Positions 27,356 through 36,147 of a stretch of DNA of 64,000 nt are shown in pieces. The notes under the pieces are model-generated. The model saw only the letters and a list, made by a program, of their open reading frames with translations, made no database searches and had not been told where the DNA came from. Position 1 is the stretch's first letter. The number at the start of each line of letters is the position of its first letter. Origin of the DNA: Desulfovibrio sp. JY (lineage in GTDB: Bacteria > Desulfobacterota > Desulfovibrionia > Desulfovibrionales > Desulfovibrionaceae); contig CP082962.1 of the NCBI GenBank assembly GCA_021730285.1, forward strand, positions 2,356,001 through 2,420,000, in the 5' to 3' direction. Both the position numbers and the translations under genes were made by a program.

Positions 27356-30106
27356 ATGTTCCAGATCGAAGAAGGGCTGGCTGGCGTAAAAACGCTGCCG
27401 CGCGTGCGCGCCAAGGGCCGTTATCTGTTCGCCGGCGAGGACAAATTCTTCATCAAGGGCGTCACCTACGGGCCGTTCCCGGAGAACTCCCGGGGCGAAC
27501 AGCTGCCCGAGGACGAGACCGTCAACCACGATTTCGAACTCATGCGCCGGGCCGGCGTCAACGCCATCCGCGTGTACTACGTGCCGCCGCGCCGCTTCCT
27601 GGATATCGCCGCCCGCCATGGCATCCGCGTCATGATCGGCATTCCCTGGCCCGAGCACCTGTGCTTCCTCGACCAGTGGGAAGTGAAGGAAGACATCAAG
27701 AAGACCGTGCGCGAGGCCGTCGCCTCCCTGGCCGGCCATCCGGCCGTCCTGGCCTGGCTGATCGGCAACGAGATCCCGAGCCACATCGTGCGCTGGCACG
27801 GCGCGGGCAAGGTGGAGAAGTTCCTGGCCAAGCTCGCCGCCATCGTGCGCGAGGAAGACCCCGAGGGCATGGTCACCTACGCCAACTATCCCTCGACCGA
27901 ATATCTGCGCCTGCCGTTTTTGGATTTCCTGTCGATCAACGTCTACCTGCATGACAAGAAGGCGTTTCGTTCCTACGTCAAGCGGCTCCAGAACGTGGCC
28001 GGCGAACTGCCGCTGGTGCTGTCCGAGTTCGGCATGGATTCCATCCGCAACGACGAGGAGCACGTGGCCGAGACCCTGTCCTGGCAGCTTCATTCCGCTT
28101 TCGAGCTCGGCGTTTCCGGGACCATGGTCTTCGCCTGGACCGACGAATGGTACACCGGCGGCCATCTGATCGAGGATTGGAAATTCGGCATCGTGACCGA
28201 AACGCGCAAGCCCAAGCCCGCCTACCAGGCCGTGGCCGACGTCTACCGCCAGCGCCTGCCCATGCTGCCGGAAAATCCGCCGTTTATTTCCGTTGTCGTG
28301 TGCGCCTACAACGCCGCCTCCACCATGGACGGCTGTCTGGCCTCCTTTGCCCATGTGGACTACCCCGGCTTCGAGGTCATCGTGGTTGATGACGGCTCCA
28401 CCGACGACACGGGCGCGATTTGCGACCGCCACGCCGCCGCCGCGCCCTACATCCACGTTATCCACCAGCCGAACCTGGGCCTTTCCGCCGCCCGCAACGT
28501 GGGCATGAACGCCGCCCAGGGCGAGATCGTGGCCTACACCGACTCCGATTGCTACGTGGACCCGCACTGGCTCCACTACATGGCCTGGGCCTTCACCGAC
28601 GAACGCTTCGTGGCCGTCGGCGGCCCCAACCTGACCCCGGTCGAGGATAACCGCACCGCCGCCTGCGTGGCCGTGTCCCCTGGCGCGCCGACCCATGTGC
28701 TTTTGACCGACGAGATCGCCGAGCACATCCCCGGTTGCAACATGGCCTACCGCAAGGAGCATCTGGCCGGCATCGGCGGTTTCGACGCCACCTATCGCGC
28801 GGCCGGCGACGACGTGGACGTGTGCTGGCGGCTCCAGGACCAGGGGCACCTCATCGGTTTTTCCGCGGCCATGACCGTGTGGCATCACCGCCGCAACACC
28901 GTCTCGGCCTACCTCAAGCAGCAGAAGGGCTACGGCCGGGCCGAAGCGCTGCTTCTTCCCAAGCACAAGAACCGCTTCAACATGCTCGGGAATTCCCGCT
29001 GGGCCGGCCGCATCTACGGCGACATCTCCGGCGCGCTTCTGGCCGCCCGCCCCATCGTCTACCACGGTGCCTTCGGCATGGGGCTGTTCCAGACTCTTTA
29101 CGAGCCCAAGGGAAGCCTTACCGCCTACCTGCCGCTGTCCATGGAATGGATGATCCTGGCCGTGGCCTGCATGATCGCCACGCCGTTTAGCCTCATCGCC
29201 GGAGGTCTGGGGCTGGCCATGGCCGCCATGACCATCGCCTTCGTGGCCTACCGGGTGAGCAAGGCCCGGCTGCCCGAGCAGTACGACAACATCACCGCGC
29301 GGCTCATCATCGCCGGGCTGACCGTGGCCCAGCCGGTGCTGCGCGGCTGGACCCGCTACAAGACGGTCTGGACGCTTAAGCGCGGGGCCGGCGTCAACGC
29401 CTGTCCGCTGCCCCTGGCCGACACCACGGCCTGCGACGAGTCGAGCCTGCCGCGCGTGGGTCTGTTTCGCCGCCTGGCCGCAACCGGCAGCATTCTGGCC
29501 CATCGCCTGTCCTTCCACCGTTTCTTCTGGAACAACAAGAGCCTGGAGCGCGACGAGCTGCTCGCTTCCATCATTGGCCTGCTCCGTACGCTCGGCGTCT
29601 CTTACGCCCTCGACAGCGGGTTTGCCGCCTCGTCGTCCACCCCGCCCTGGGACCTGGCCGCCAAGGCGGGTAAGCTGACCACCGCGCGTCTGCGCGTGAC
29701 CGTGGAGAACCACGGCGGCGAGAAGCGGTTCGTGCGTCTGGCCGGTTCGGTCCTGCCTTCCGGCGCGTCGTTTGTGGCTTTGGTCGCCTGCCTGGGTGCG
29801 GCCGCCGGCTGCTTCCTGCTCCATCCGGTCCTGGCCCTGGCCTTCGGCGCCGCCGCGGTCGGCCTGGCCGGCTGGATGACCGTGGGGCTTTTCCGCGCCG
29901 CCTCGCTTGTGGCCACCATCATCCAGTATGTCATGGTCACCCGCCCCGGCTGCTCCATGAACGAGCCGGTGGAAGAACGCGTGACCCGCGTGGTCAAGCC
30001 GCGCACGGCCGAGACCGTGGCCGAGGCCATGCCTGAGGAAACGGTTGCAGCCGTATCGCCGGTCGTCGAGTCCGAGCCGGTGGTCGTCGAGACCGAAGCC
30101 GCGTAA
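27356..30106 (+). CDS. Glycoside-hydrolase-like / family 2 glycosyltransferase fusion
   Basis: The 916-residue protein begins with a clan GH-A TIM barrel like the GH2 catalytic domain (about 20-300). It keeps both acids: acid/base Glu139 in IGNEIPS and nucleophile Glu224 in LSEFGMD. A GT2 domain follows (about 309-560) with VVVDDGSTDD, DSD at 396-398, RAAGDDVDV near 485 and QQKGYGRAE near 522, the last being the processive-type Q-x-x-x-x-W variant. Several hydrophobic segments follow (about 575-650 and 750-800). There is no signal peptide. Coupling of a transglycosidase-like barrel to a synthase recalls NdvB-type glucan synthases, although domain order and families differ. An ABC exporter follows. 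Start: AGGAG before the ATG. Confidence 0.85.
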   Translation: MFQIEEGLAGVKTLPRVRAKGRYLFAGEDKFFIKGVTYGPFPENSRGEQLPEDETVNHDFELMRRAGVNAIRVYYVPPRRFLDIAARHGIRVMIGIPWPEHLCFLDQWEVKEDIKKTVREAVASLAGHPAVLAWLIGNEIPSHIVRWHGAGKVEKFLAKLAAIVREEDPEGMVTYANYPSTEYLRLPFLDFLSINVYLHDKKAFRSYVKRLQNVAGELPLVLSEFGMDSIRNDEEHVAETLSWQLHSAFELGVSGTMVFAWTDEWYTGGHLIEDWKFGIVTETRKPKPAYQAVADVYRQRLPMLPENPPFISVVVCAYNAASTMDGCLASFAHVDYPGFEVIVVDDGSTDDTGAICDRHAAAAPYIHVIHQPNLGLSAARNVGMNAAQGEIVAYTDSDCYVDPHWLHYMAWAFTDERFVAVGGPNLTPVEDNRTAACVAVSPGAPTHVLLTDEIAEHIPGCNMAYRKEHLAGIGGFDATYRAAGDDVDVCWRLQDQGHLIGFSAAMTVWHHRRNTVSAYLKQQKGYGRAEALLLPKHKNRFNMLGNSRWAGRIYGDISGALLAARPIVYHGAFGMGLFQTLYEPKGSLTAYLPLSMEWMILAVACMIATPFSLIAGGLGLAMAAMTIAFVAYRVSKARLPEQYDNITARLIIAGLTVAQPVLRGWTRYKTVWTLKRGAGVNACPLPLADTTACDESSLPRVGLFRRLAATGSILAHRLSFHRFFWNNKSLERDELLASIIGLLRTLGVSYALDSGFAASSSTPPWDLAAKAGKLTTARLRVTVENHGGEKRFVRLAGSVLPSGASFVALVACLGAAAGCFLLHPVLALAFGAAAVGLAGWMTVGLFRAASLVATIIQYVMVTRPGCSMNEPVEERVTRVVKPRTAETVAEAMPEETVAAVSPVVESEPVVVETEAA

Positions 30107-30195
30107 CCGGGGTATTCGCCATGCCGCCCCGGGGCGCTTCGGCCTCGGGGCAGCGTGATTGGTTATACGTTTTATTTCTCCCCGGTATGGGGGGA

Positions 30196-30277
30196 TCGGG
30201 GGGCCCTCGGCCCCCCGACGGGGTGCAGGGGCGGAGCCCCTGCCGGTGAGGTCCAGGAGAGGCGCCGCCTCTCCTGG
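30196..30277. repeat. Three successive GC-rich hairpins
   Basis: Perfect stems lie at 30196-30218, 30225-30243 and 30253-30277, between the glycan-synthase and exporter genes. The first two belong to the same GC-rich element (GGGGTGCAGGGG-GGAGCCCC) that appears inside the cobB coding region near 45.5 kb. They may attenuate transcription between the two genes. Confidence 0.7.
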
Positions 30278-30291
30278 CAAGGAAAATCGCC

Positions 30292-32097
30292 ATGAGCATG
30301 TTCCGCATACTGTTGGGGTACCTCAAGCCCTACAAGTACCTGTTTATCCTGGGGCTTGGGCTGGTCGGTCTGGCCAGCGCCATGGAGCTCCTCAAACCCT
30401 GGCCGCTGACCTTGGCCGTGGACCAGATCATCGGCCACAAGTCCCTGGAAGTCATGGGCTGGAAGCCCGATCTGGCCGCCATTTCCGTCAGCGTCCAGTT
30501 GCTCGTCGTGGTCGGCATGCTGGTCGGCGTGCATTTCCTGGTGGGCTTCGTGCAGCTCCTCAACAACTACCTGACCATCCGCATGGGCCAGGACATGGTC
30601 CAGGACCTGCGCTGCGACCTGTTCGACCATCTCCAGCGCCAGTCGTTGCGCTTTCACCAGAACTGGCCCACGGGCGACCTCATCTACCGCATCATGGGCG
30701 ATACCTACGCCGTGCAGGCACTGCTCATGAACGGCGTCTTCACCACGGTCACAAGCACCGCGCTGCTGTGCGGCATGCTGGTGGTGTGCGTCCAGATGGA
30801 CGCGGAACTCACGTTTTACGCCCTGTGTGTCATTCCCTTCCTTTTTATCGCCATCTCGCGGGTGTCGCGCAAGATCGGCGACCTGACCACGGAGACGCAT
30901 CTCAAGGAATCCCAGGTCTACACCACGGTGGAGCGCATCTTTTCCTCCATCACCCTGGTCCAGGCCTTTGGCCGCGAGGACGAGGAACGCCGCAAATTCG
31001 TGTCCGAGTCCCAGCATTCCTTCGACCGGAAACTGTCGCTCTATGCCTTGCAGACGGTCTACGGCTGGCTGGTTTCCGGCATCACCGCCGCCGGCACGGC
31101 GCTGGTCCTTTACATCGGCGTGCGCCACGTCATCGACGGCCTGCTCTCCACCGGCGAGCTGCTGGTTTTTATCGCCTACCTGGGATCGCTCTACACGCCG
31201 CTCAATAACCTGAGCGTCACCGTGGGCGGCATCCGTGGCTCCCTGGCCCAGGCCAAGCGCGTCATGGACGTCCTGGCCGTGGACGAGGCCGTGCCCGAGG
31301 TGCCCGATGCCCCGGCTTTGGTCGTGAAAAAGGCCGAGGTGCGCTTCGATGCGGTGTCCTTCGGCTATACCCCGGAAAAGATGGTCCTAAATGACCTCGA
31401 TTTCACCTGCCGGGGCGGTTCCACCGTGGCCGTGGTCGGCCAGACCGGAGCCGGCAAGACCTCGCTTATAAGCCTGCTGCTGCGCTTCTATGATCCCCAG
31501 AAAGGGGCCATCACCATCGACGGCCAGGATCTGCGTGCGGTGGGCCTCAAAAGCCTGCGCGACCAGATCGCCATCGTGCTCCAGGAAACCCAACTCTTCC
31601 CCATGTCCGTGCACGACAACATCGCCTACGGCAAAAAGCAGGCGACCCGGGAAGAAGTGGAACGCGTGGCCCAGCTGGCCAATGCCCACGAGTTCATCAT
31701 GGGCCTGCCCAAGGGCTACGACACCATCCTCGGCGAAAAGGGTTCCAACCTGTCCGGCGGCCAGCGACAGCGTTTGGCCATCGCCCGGGCCCTGCTCAAG
31801 GACGCGCCGCTTCTCATCCTCGACGAGCCCACTTCGGCCCTCGACGCCGAGACCGAAGCCCTCATCATGGAAGGCCTGGAGCGGCTCATGGAAAACCGCA
31901 CCACCTTCGTCATCGCCCACCGCCTGTCCATGATGCGCCGGGCCGACGTCATCCTGGTCATCAAGAACCAGCGCATCCACGAAATGGGCTCCTACGACGA
32001 GCTGATGGCCAGAAACGGCGAATTCGCCCGACTCCACGCCATCCAGATGGGCAAGGGACGCCCCGAAAAGTTGCCGCCGCACCCCTTGGTAGCTTAA
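30292..32097 (+). CDS. MsbA-like ABC exporter (fused TMD-ATPase)
   Basis: The 601-residue half-transporter has six N-terminal membrane segments (about 1-320) and a C-terminal ATPase: Walker A GQTGAGKTS near residue 380, Q-loop VLQETQLFP, signature LSGGQRQRLAIARA, Walker B LLILDEPTSALD and switch IAHRLS. It should act as a homodimer exporting a lipid-linked or free glycan. Its position after the glycosyltransferase fusion parallels NdvA after NdvB in cyclic glucan producers, so export of that glycan is the best inference. Confidence 0.88.
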   Translation: MSMFRILLGYLKPYKYLFILGLGLVGLASAMELLKPWPLTLAVDQIIGHKSLEVMGWKPDLAAISVSVQLLVVVGMLVGVHFLVGFVQLLNNYLTIRMGQDMVQDLRCDLFDHLQRQSLRFHQNWPTGDLIYRIMGDTYAVQALLMNGVFTTVTSTALLCGMLVVCVQMDAELTFYALCVIPFLFIAISRVSRKIGDLTTETHLKESQVYTTVERIFSSITLVQAFGREDEERRKFVSESQHSFDRKLSLYALQTVYGWLVSGITAAGTALVLYIGVRHVIDGLLSTGELLVFIAYLGSLYTPLNNLSVTVGGIRGSLAQAKRVMDVLAVDEAVPEVPDAPALVVKKAEVRFDAVSFGYTPEKMVLNDLDFTCRGGSTVAVVGQTGAGKTSLISLLLRFYDPQKGAITIDGQDLRAVGLKSLRDQIAIVLQETQLFPMSVHDNIAYGKKQATREEVERVAQLANAHEFIMGLPKGYDTILGEKGSNLSGGQRQRLAIARALLKDAPLLILDEPTSALDAETEALIMEGLERLMENRTTFVIAHRLSMMRRADVILVIKNQRIHEMGSYDELMARNGEFARLHAIQMGKGRPEKLPPHPLVA

Positions 32098-32116
32098 GAG
32101 ACCTTTAGGAATGGTG

Positions 32117-32313
32117 CTGGGGGGAAACCTTTCTGGAGAAAGGTTCTCCCCCCAGGCCCCCTTTCCAAAGACTTTTAGCTATAATAGGATGTTATATCTG
32201 TAAGTTCTTTTGGGAAAAGTGAAAATTTCTGTCTATCTCCCGTTAAAGTTTTTCGGGAGGGTGGGGGCTCGGGGGAGGGAACCCCTTTTTGAAAAAAGGG
32301 GTTCCCTCCCCCG
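32117..32313. repeat. Tail-to-tail pair of terminator-like hairpins
   Basis: Hairpins at 32117-32155 (CTGGGGGGAAACCTTTCT arms) and 32270-32313 (CGGGGGAGGGAACCCC arms) flank an AT-rich spacer. Tails CCCCCTTTCCAAAGACTTTT and TAAAGTTTTTCGGGAGGG face each other, as at 15952 and 39562. The left hairpin follows the exporter stop. Confidence 0.75.
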
Positions 32314-32344
32314 ATTCCTCTAACACACGCTTCAAGGAGTTCGG

Positions 32345-34006
32345 ATGGCGGTTCGTGGCGGGCGCAGGTGGCTGTTCGTCTTGTGTGTGGTGCTGGTCAA
32401 CGTGGCGCTTTTCGCCTTGCTCGAGTGGGGCGCGGGGCTGATCCTGGCCCACCTGGAAGGCGGCGAGCGGCAGACCCGGATTTTCAACGCCGAGAATGGC
32501 CGCGACGCCGGCTTTGTCGTGCAGTACGACGAGCGCCTGGGCTACCGCCTCGTGCGTCATGACGCCGACCCCAGCCGTTTCGAGGACTCCGCCGGCAAGA
32601 CCGTGCCCGTGGCCAAGGCTCCGGGCGTCTATCGCATCCTGTGCCTGGGCGGCTCCACCACCTACGGCGTGGGCGCGGACAAGACCAATTCCTTCCCGGC
32701 CCAGCTCGAGGACCTGCTGACGCGCGTCTACGGCGGCTGCAAGGTCCGCTTCGAGGTCTTGAACCTCGGCGTCATGGGCTACCACAGCTGGCATTCCCGC
32801 ATCCGCTTCCGGACTGAGCTGGCCAAGCTCAAGCCCGATCTCGTCATCGCCATGGACGCGGTCAACGATCTGGCCGCCAGCACCCTGGCCGACGACTCGG
32901 CCGCCTTCGCCAAGGAAAAGAACAAACTTTTGAGCCTGGCCAATGCCGGACGGCAGGGCGGTTTTCTCGAGCGGACGGATCGGTCTCTGGACACCCACGT
33001 CAGCCTCTACGCCCTGGTCAAGCGTTTTGCCGCCAAGATCGGCAGCGCGGCCGGGCAGGGGAAAAAGACCGATGATCCGGCCATATTTCGCAAGAAAATC
33101 GAGCTGTTCGGCTACCGCGACAACATGAAGGCCCTGGCCGGCTTGGTGCGCAAGGACGGCGGGGAATTCGTGCTCGTGGACTATCCCTGGCTGGCCATGG
33201 ACCCGTTGCCGGGGAATGCGCCCAAGGTGGTTCGCGACGCCTCCACGCCGCTGTACCGGTTCGGCAAGACCTACTTTCCCGAGGCCAACGCCGCGGTCGC
33301 CCGGCAGGATGGTGCATTCGTGGTCAATCCCCAGCCCGATTTCGACGCGGCCGTGGCCGCCGACGTGGCCCGGGCCGGGCAGTATTATTTCGACGAGATC
33401 CACCTGACCAAGCTCGGCAACCAACTGCTCGCCCGGGATATCGCCGCCGGGTTGCCGAACGTGCCGTCCTTTGCCCGGGCTGTTGCCGGCTGTTCTCCGG
33501 CCGATCCGGAAGCGGCGCTGGCCAATGCCGTGAAGCTCGACGACCCGCGCGTGGATTTTAGAAACGGCTGGCCGCGTCCGGGCGAAACCGCCATCCCCCT
33601 GGCCGTGGCCGCCACGGACAACGTGGTCATCGGCCAAAGCGACGAGTACCCCGGCCATGCCGTGGCCCACTGCCTCGATCCCGCCCGGCCCGGCTCCATC
33701 ACCTTGCGCGCCGGGGCCGCCTTTGCGCCGCATCCCATGGCCCATACGCGCTACCCGGCCTTCTGGTATCCGCGTCTGGCCTGCGCCGCCGACAGGGTGG
33801 AAGCGGAAGCGGCCGGCCGCACGATTTTCACGCTGGCCGGCGTAACGCCCTGCCGCTTCACCGACGCTTCCGCCCGGTTCGGCCTCGACCTGCCGGCCCT
33901 GACCGCCGGCGATACGGTGACGGTGCGCCTTTTCGGCCATGCCCAGCTCTGGTTGACCGGCGGCAATATGGTTTTTACCGGCGACGTCACGCCGCCTGGC
34001 TTTTAG
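32345..34006 (+). CDS. Membrane-anchored SGNH/GDSL hydrolase-like protein
   Basis: The 553-residue protein has an N-terminal signal anchor (about residues 8-35). The SGNH domain (about 90-370) shows block I LCLGGSTTYGVG, block II LNLGVMGYHS, block III AMDAVNDLA and block V YFDEIHLTKLGN, so the Ser, Gly, Asn and Asp/His positions can all be assigned. A C-terminal region (about 400-553) looks like beta-sandwich and has no recognised family. It probably modifies the exported glycan, for example by O-acyl transfer or removal. AAGGAG precedes the ATG. It is the second SGNH protein of the region; its base composition matches the genome. Confidence 0.8.
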   Translation: MAVRGGRRWLFVLCVVLVNVALFALLEWGAGLILAHLEGGERQTRIFNAENGRDAGFVVQYDERLGYRLVRHDADPSRFEDSAGKTVPVAKAPGVYRILCLGGSTTYGVGADKTNSFPAQLEDLLTRVYGGCKVRFEVLNLGVMGYHSWHSRIRFRTELAKLKPDLVIAMDAVNDLAASTLADDSAAFAKEKNKLLSLANAGRQGGFLERTDRSLDTHVSLYALVKRFAAKIGSAAGQGKKTDDPAIFRKKIELFGYRDNMKALAGLVRKDGGEFVLVDYPWLAMDPLPGNAPKVVRDASTPLYRFGKTYFPEANAAVARQDGAFVVNPQPDFDAAVAADVARAGQYYFDEIHLTKLGNQLLARDIAAGLPNVPSFARAVAGCSPADPEAALANAVKLDDPRVDFRNGWPRPGETAIPLAVAATDNVVIGQSDEYPGHAVAHCLDPARPGSITLRAGAAFAPHPMAHTRYPAFWYPRLACAADRVEAEAAGRTIFTLAGVTPCRFTDASARFGLDLPALTAGDTVTVRLFGHAQLWLTGGNMVFTGDVTPPGF

Positions 34007-34041
34007 AAAAGAGGAGAGGGGAGGGGGGATGCCTCCGGCGG

Positions 34042-34313
34042 CCAGGGGAACCTTTTTGAAAAAAGGTTCCCCTGGACCCCTCCCAAAACTTTTGGCGGCC
34101 TTGGCGGGCGGAGGTGACATAGGTTGCGGGTGAGGTCGGTCCGATTGGCGGACTGGCGGGCTTGCGCCCGCATGTGTGGGGACATCATCGTCCCTTTGGG
34201 ACGAAGCGGACAGACAATATAGTATTATCCCGTCCCCCCGTGAAAAGTTTTGGGGGAGGGTGGGGGCCCGGGGGAGGGAACCCCTTTTTTCAAAAAGGGG
34301 TTCCCTCCCCCGG
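34042..34313. repeat. Two facing terminator-like hairpins
   Basis: Hairpins at 34042-34075 (CCAGGGGAACC arms, preceded by ATGCCTCCGGCGGCC) and 34268-34313 (CCGGGGGAGGGAACCCC arms) have facing tails CCCCTCCCAAAACTTTT and AAAAGTTTTGGGGGAGGG. They fill most of the 328-base gap 34007-34334, which holds no gene. Confidence 0.72.
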
Positions 34314-34334
34314 TTCCTCAAAGGACGCCGTATC

Positions 34335-35519
34335 ATGCAAAAGCGCACCATTATCGTGTCGGGGCTGGCCGCAACCTATCCGCTTGGCGGCGTGGCCTGG
34401 GACTATATTCAATATCTGCACGGGTTTTATCGTCTCGGCCATGACGTGTATTATCTGGAAGACACCGGCGGCTGGGCCTATGATCCGTTCAACGTCACGT
34501 TCGTGGATGATTTGACGTATCATACGAAATACCTGGGCGATTTTCTGGCCAGGCTCGATCCCGGTCTGGCCAAGCGGTTTTGCGTCATCGGCCCGGACGA
34601 CCGGCATTGGGGCATGTCCGCCGAGGACTTGGCCGCGGTGGTTGGGCGCGCCGACGTCTTTTTTAATATCTCCACCACCTGCCAGTTGCGCGACGCCTAC
34701 GCGAAAATCCCGGTCAAGGTGCTCATCGACTCCGACCCGCTCTACACCCAGTCGAGTTTCCCGGATTATCTGGCCGGCACGGCCTCGGACGAGGAGAAGA
34801 AGAACATCGAGAACATGTGCCGCCATGACGTGTTCTTCTCGTTCGGGGAGAACGTGAACGAGGATTTCTGCACCGTGCCCAAGGGCATTTTCGACTGGAT
34901 TCCCACCCGTCAGCCCATTGTGCTCGACTCGTGGGCCGGCGCGCCGGCAAAGCCCGCTCGCGACGTGTTCACCACGGTGCTGTCCTGGCAGCCGACCCAG
35001 AAGGGGCCGCTGGTCGGCGGCGTGCAGTACGGCGGCAAGAACATGGAATTCGAGAAGATGCTCGACCTGCCCCAGAAGACCCCGGCCACTCTCGAGCTGG
35101 CCCTTGGCGGCGGCAAGCCGCCGCGCGAGCTTCTGGAGGAAAAGGGCTGGAAGCTGCGCGACGGGTTTTCCATGTCCCAGACGCCCTGGGTCTACCGGGA
35201 CTACATCTGGGACAGCCTGGCCGAATTTTCCACCGCTAAAAACGCCTACGTGGCCACGCGTTCGGGCTGGTTTTCCTGCCGCACGGCCTGCTACCTGGCT
35301 TCCGGCCGACCGGCCGTGGTCCAGGACACGGGCTACTCGCGCTTCATGGACGTAGGCGAGGGTGTTTTGGCCTTTGACGACGAGGCCGGAGCCCTGGCCG
35401 GCATCGAGGCCGTGCGGTCCGACTGGGTGCGCCACTCCAAGGCGGCCAAGGCCTTTGCCGCCCGCTACTTCGATTCCGACACGGTGTTGGCCAAGCTGCT
35501 GGCCGATGCGTTGCGCTGA
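34335..35519 (+). CDS. GT-B-type glycosyltransferase
   Basis: The 394-residue cytoplasmic protein has an N-terminal Rossmann-like start (TIIVSGLAATYPLGGVAWDYIQYLHGF) and a C-terminal nucleotide-sugar-binding half (about 200-394) with YVATRSGWFSCRTACYLASGRPAVVQDTG, which resembles the donor-binding region of GT4-like enzymes. The acceptor and donor are unknown. It sits in the glycan region, and the open frame extends upstream to 34176 through a repeat hairpin; the ATG at 34335 starts the conserved fold and was preferred. Confidence 0.7.
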   Translation: MQKRTIIVSGLAATYPLGGVAWDYIQYLHGFYRLGHDVYYLEDTGGWAYDPFNVTFVDDLTYHTKYLGDFLARLDPGLAKRFCVIGPDDRHWGMSAEDLAAVVGRADVFFNISTTCQLRDAYAKIPVKVLIDSDPLYTQSSFPDYLAGTASDEEKKNIENMCRHDVFFSFGENVNEDFCTVPKGIFDWIPTRQPIVLDSWAGAPAKPARDVFTTVLSWQPTQKGPLVGGVQYGGKNMEFEKMLDLPQKTPATLELALGGGKPPRELLEEKGWKLRDGFSMSQTPWVYRDYIWDSLAEFSTAKNAYVATRSGWFSCRTACYLASGRPAVVQDTGYSRFMDVGEGVLAFDDEAGALAGIEAVRSDWVRHSKAAKAFAARYFDSDTVLAKLLADALR

Positions 35520-35537
35520 GGCGTCAAGCGCTCAATT

Positions 35538-35559
35538 GTACGAATTGACTTTTTCGTAC
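35538..35559 (+). promoter_or_regulatory. Operator-like inverted repeat of the toxin-antitoxin pair
   Basis: GTACGAA (35538-35544) and TTCGTAC (35553-35559) form a perfect dyad with TTGACT, a possible -35 box, between them. It lies about 36 bases upstream of the antitoxin ATG, where Phd/YefM-type antitoxins autoregulate. Confidence 0.6.
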
Positions 35560-35594
35560 GGAGTGACCATCTTTCGGGAAACAAGGAGCCAGCC

Positions 35595-35867
35595 ATGCCA
35601 GCGACGGATAACGAGAGCCGGATGAGCGCGGCCGATGCCCGGGAGCGCTTCGCCGAGGTGGTCAACCGGGCCGCCTACGGCAAGGAGCGCATCATCGTGT
35701 CCAGGCGCGGCAAGCCAGTGGCGGCCGTGGTCCCGATGGACGACCTGCTGTTGCTTTTGGGACTTGAGGAGCGGGGCGATATCGAAGCCGTGCGGGAAGC
35801 CGAGGCCGAAGCGGTGCGCGATGGCACCGTTGCGTGGGAAACGGTCAAGCGGGAATGCGGGCTGTAG
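35595..35867 (+). CDS. Type II antitoxin, Phd/YefM family
   Basis: The 90-residue protein has the family signature MSAADARERFAEVVNRAAYGKERIIVSRRGKPVAAVVPMDDL, covering the DNA-binding N-terminal fold, and a charged C-terminal tail (REAEAEAVRDGTVAWE) expected to wrap the toxin. It should neutralise the downstream toxin and repress the operon through the dyad at 35538. The toxin start is 9 bases after the stop. Confidence 0.88.
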   Translation: MPATDNESRMSAADARERFAEVVNRAAYGKERIIVSRRGKPVAAVVPMDDLLLLLGLEERGDIEAVREAEAEAVRDGTVAWETVKRECGL

Positions 35868-35876
35868 CGCTGCGAT

Positions 35877-36140
35877 ATGGCCTATCGCATCGAACTGACG
35901 CCGGCGGCCGGGCGGGATTTCAAGAAGCTGCCCGGTGCCGCCGCCAAACGCCTTGCGCCCCGCATCGATGCCCTGGCGCAAGAACCGAGGCCGGCGGGGG
36001 CCCTGCCCATGACCGGCATGCACGGGTATTATCGGCTGCGCGTCGGCGATTATCGAATCATCTACAAAATCGAGGATGAGCGCCTGGTTGTGCTGGTCAT
36101 TCGCGTGGCCAACCGCCGCGAAGCCTACCGCGAGCGCTGA
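35877..36140 (+). CDS. Type II toxin, RelE/ParE family
   Basis: The 87-residue protein shows the RelE fold signature: YRIELTPAAGRDFKKLP, then YYRLRVGDYRIIYKIEDERLVVLVIRVANRREAYR. The basic Arg residues of RLRVGDYRIIY and the C-terminal NRREAYR are those RelE-type ribosome-dependent nucleases use for mRNA cleavage. It follows the Phd/YefM antitoxin and ends 7 bases before the secreted glycosidase gene. Confidence 0.88.
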   Translation: MAYRIELTPAAGRDFKKLPGAAAKRLAPRIDALAQEPRPAGALPMTGMHGYYRLRVGDYRIIYKIEDERLVVLVIRVANRREAYRER

Positions 36141-36147
36141 TGCGTCC

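Noticed and set aside
27077-30280. 1067-codon minus-strand open frame opposite the GH-GT2 fusion
   Set aside because: His/Gly/Ala/Arg-rich shadow composition without recognisable domain; the plus strand encodes two intact catalytic domains.
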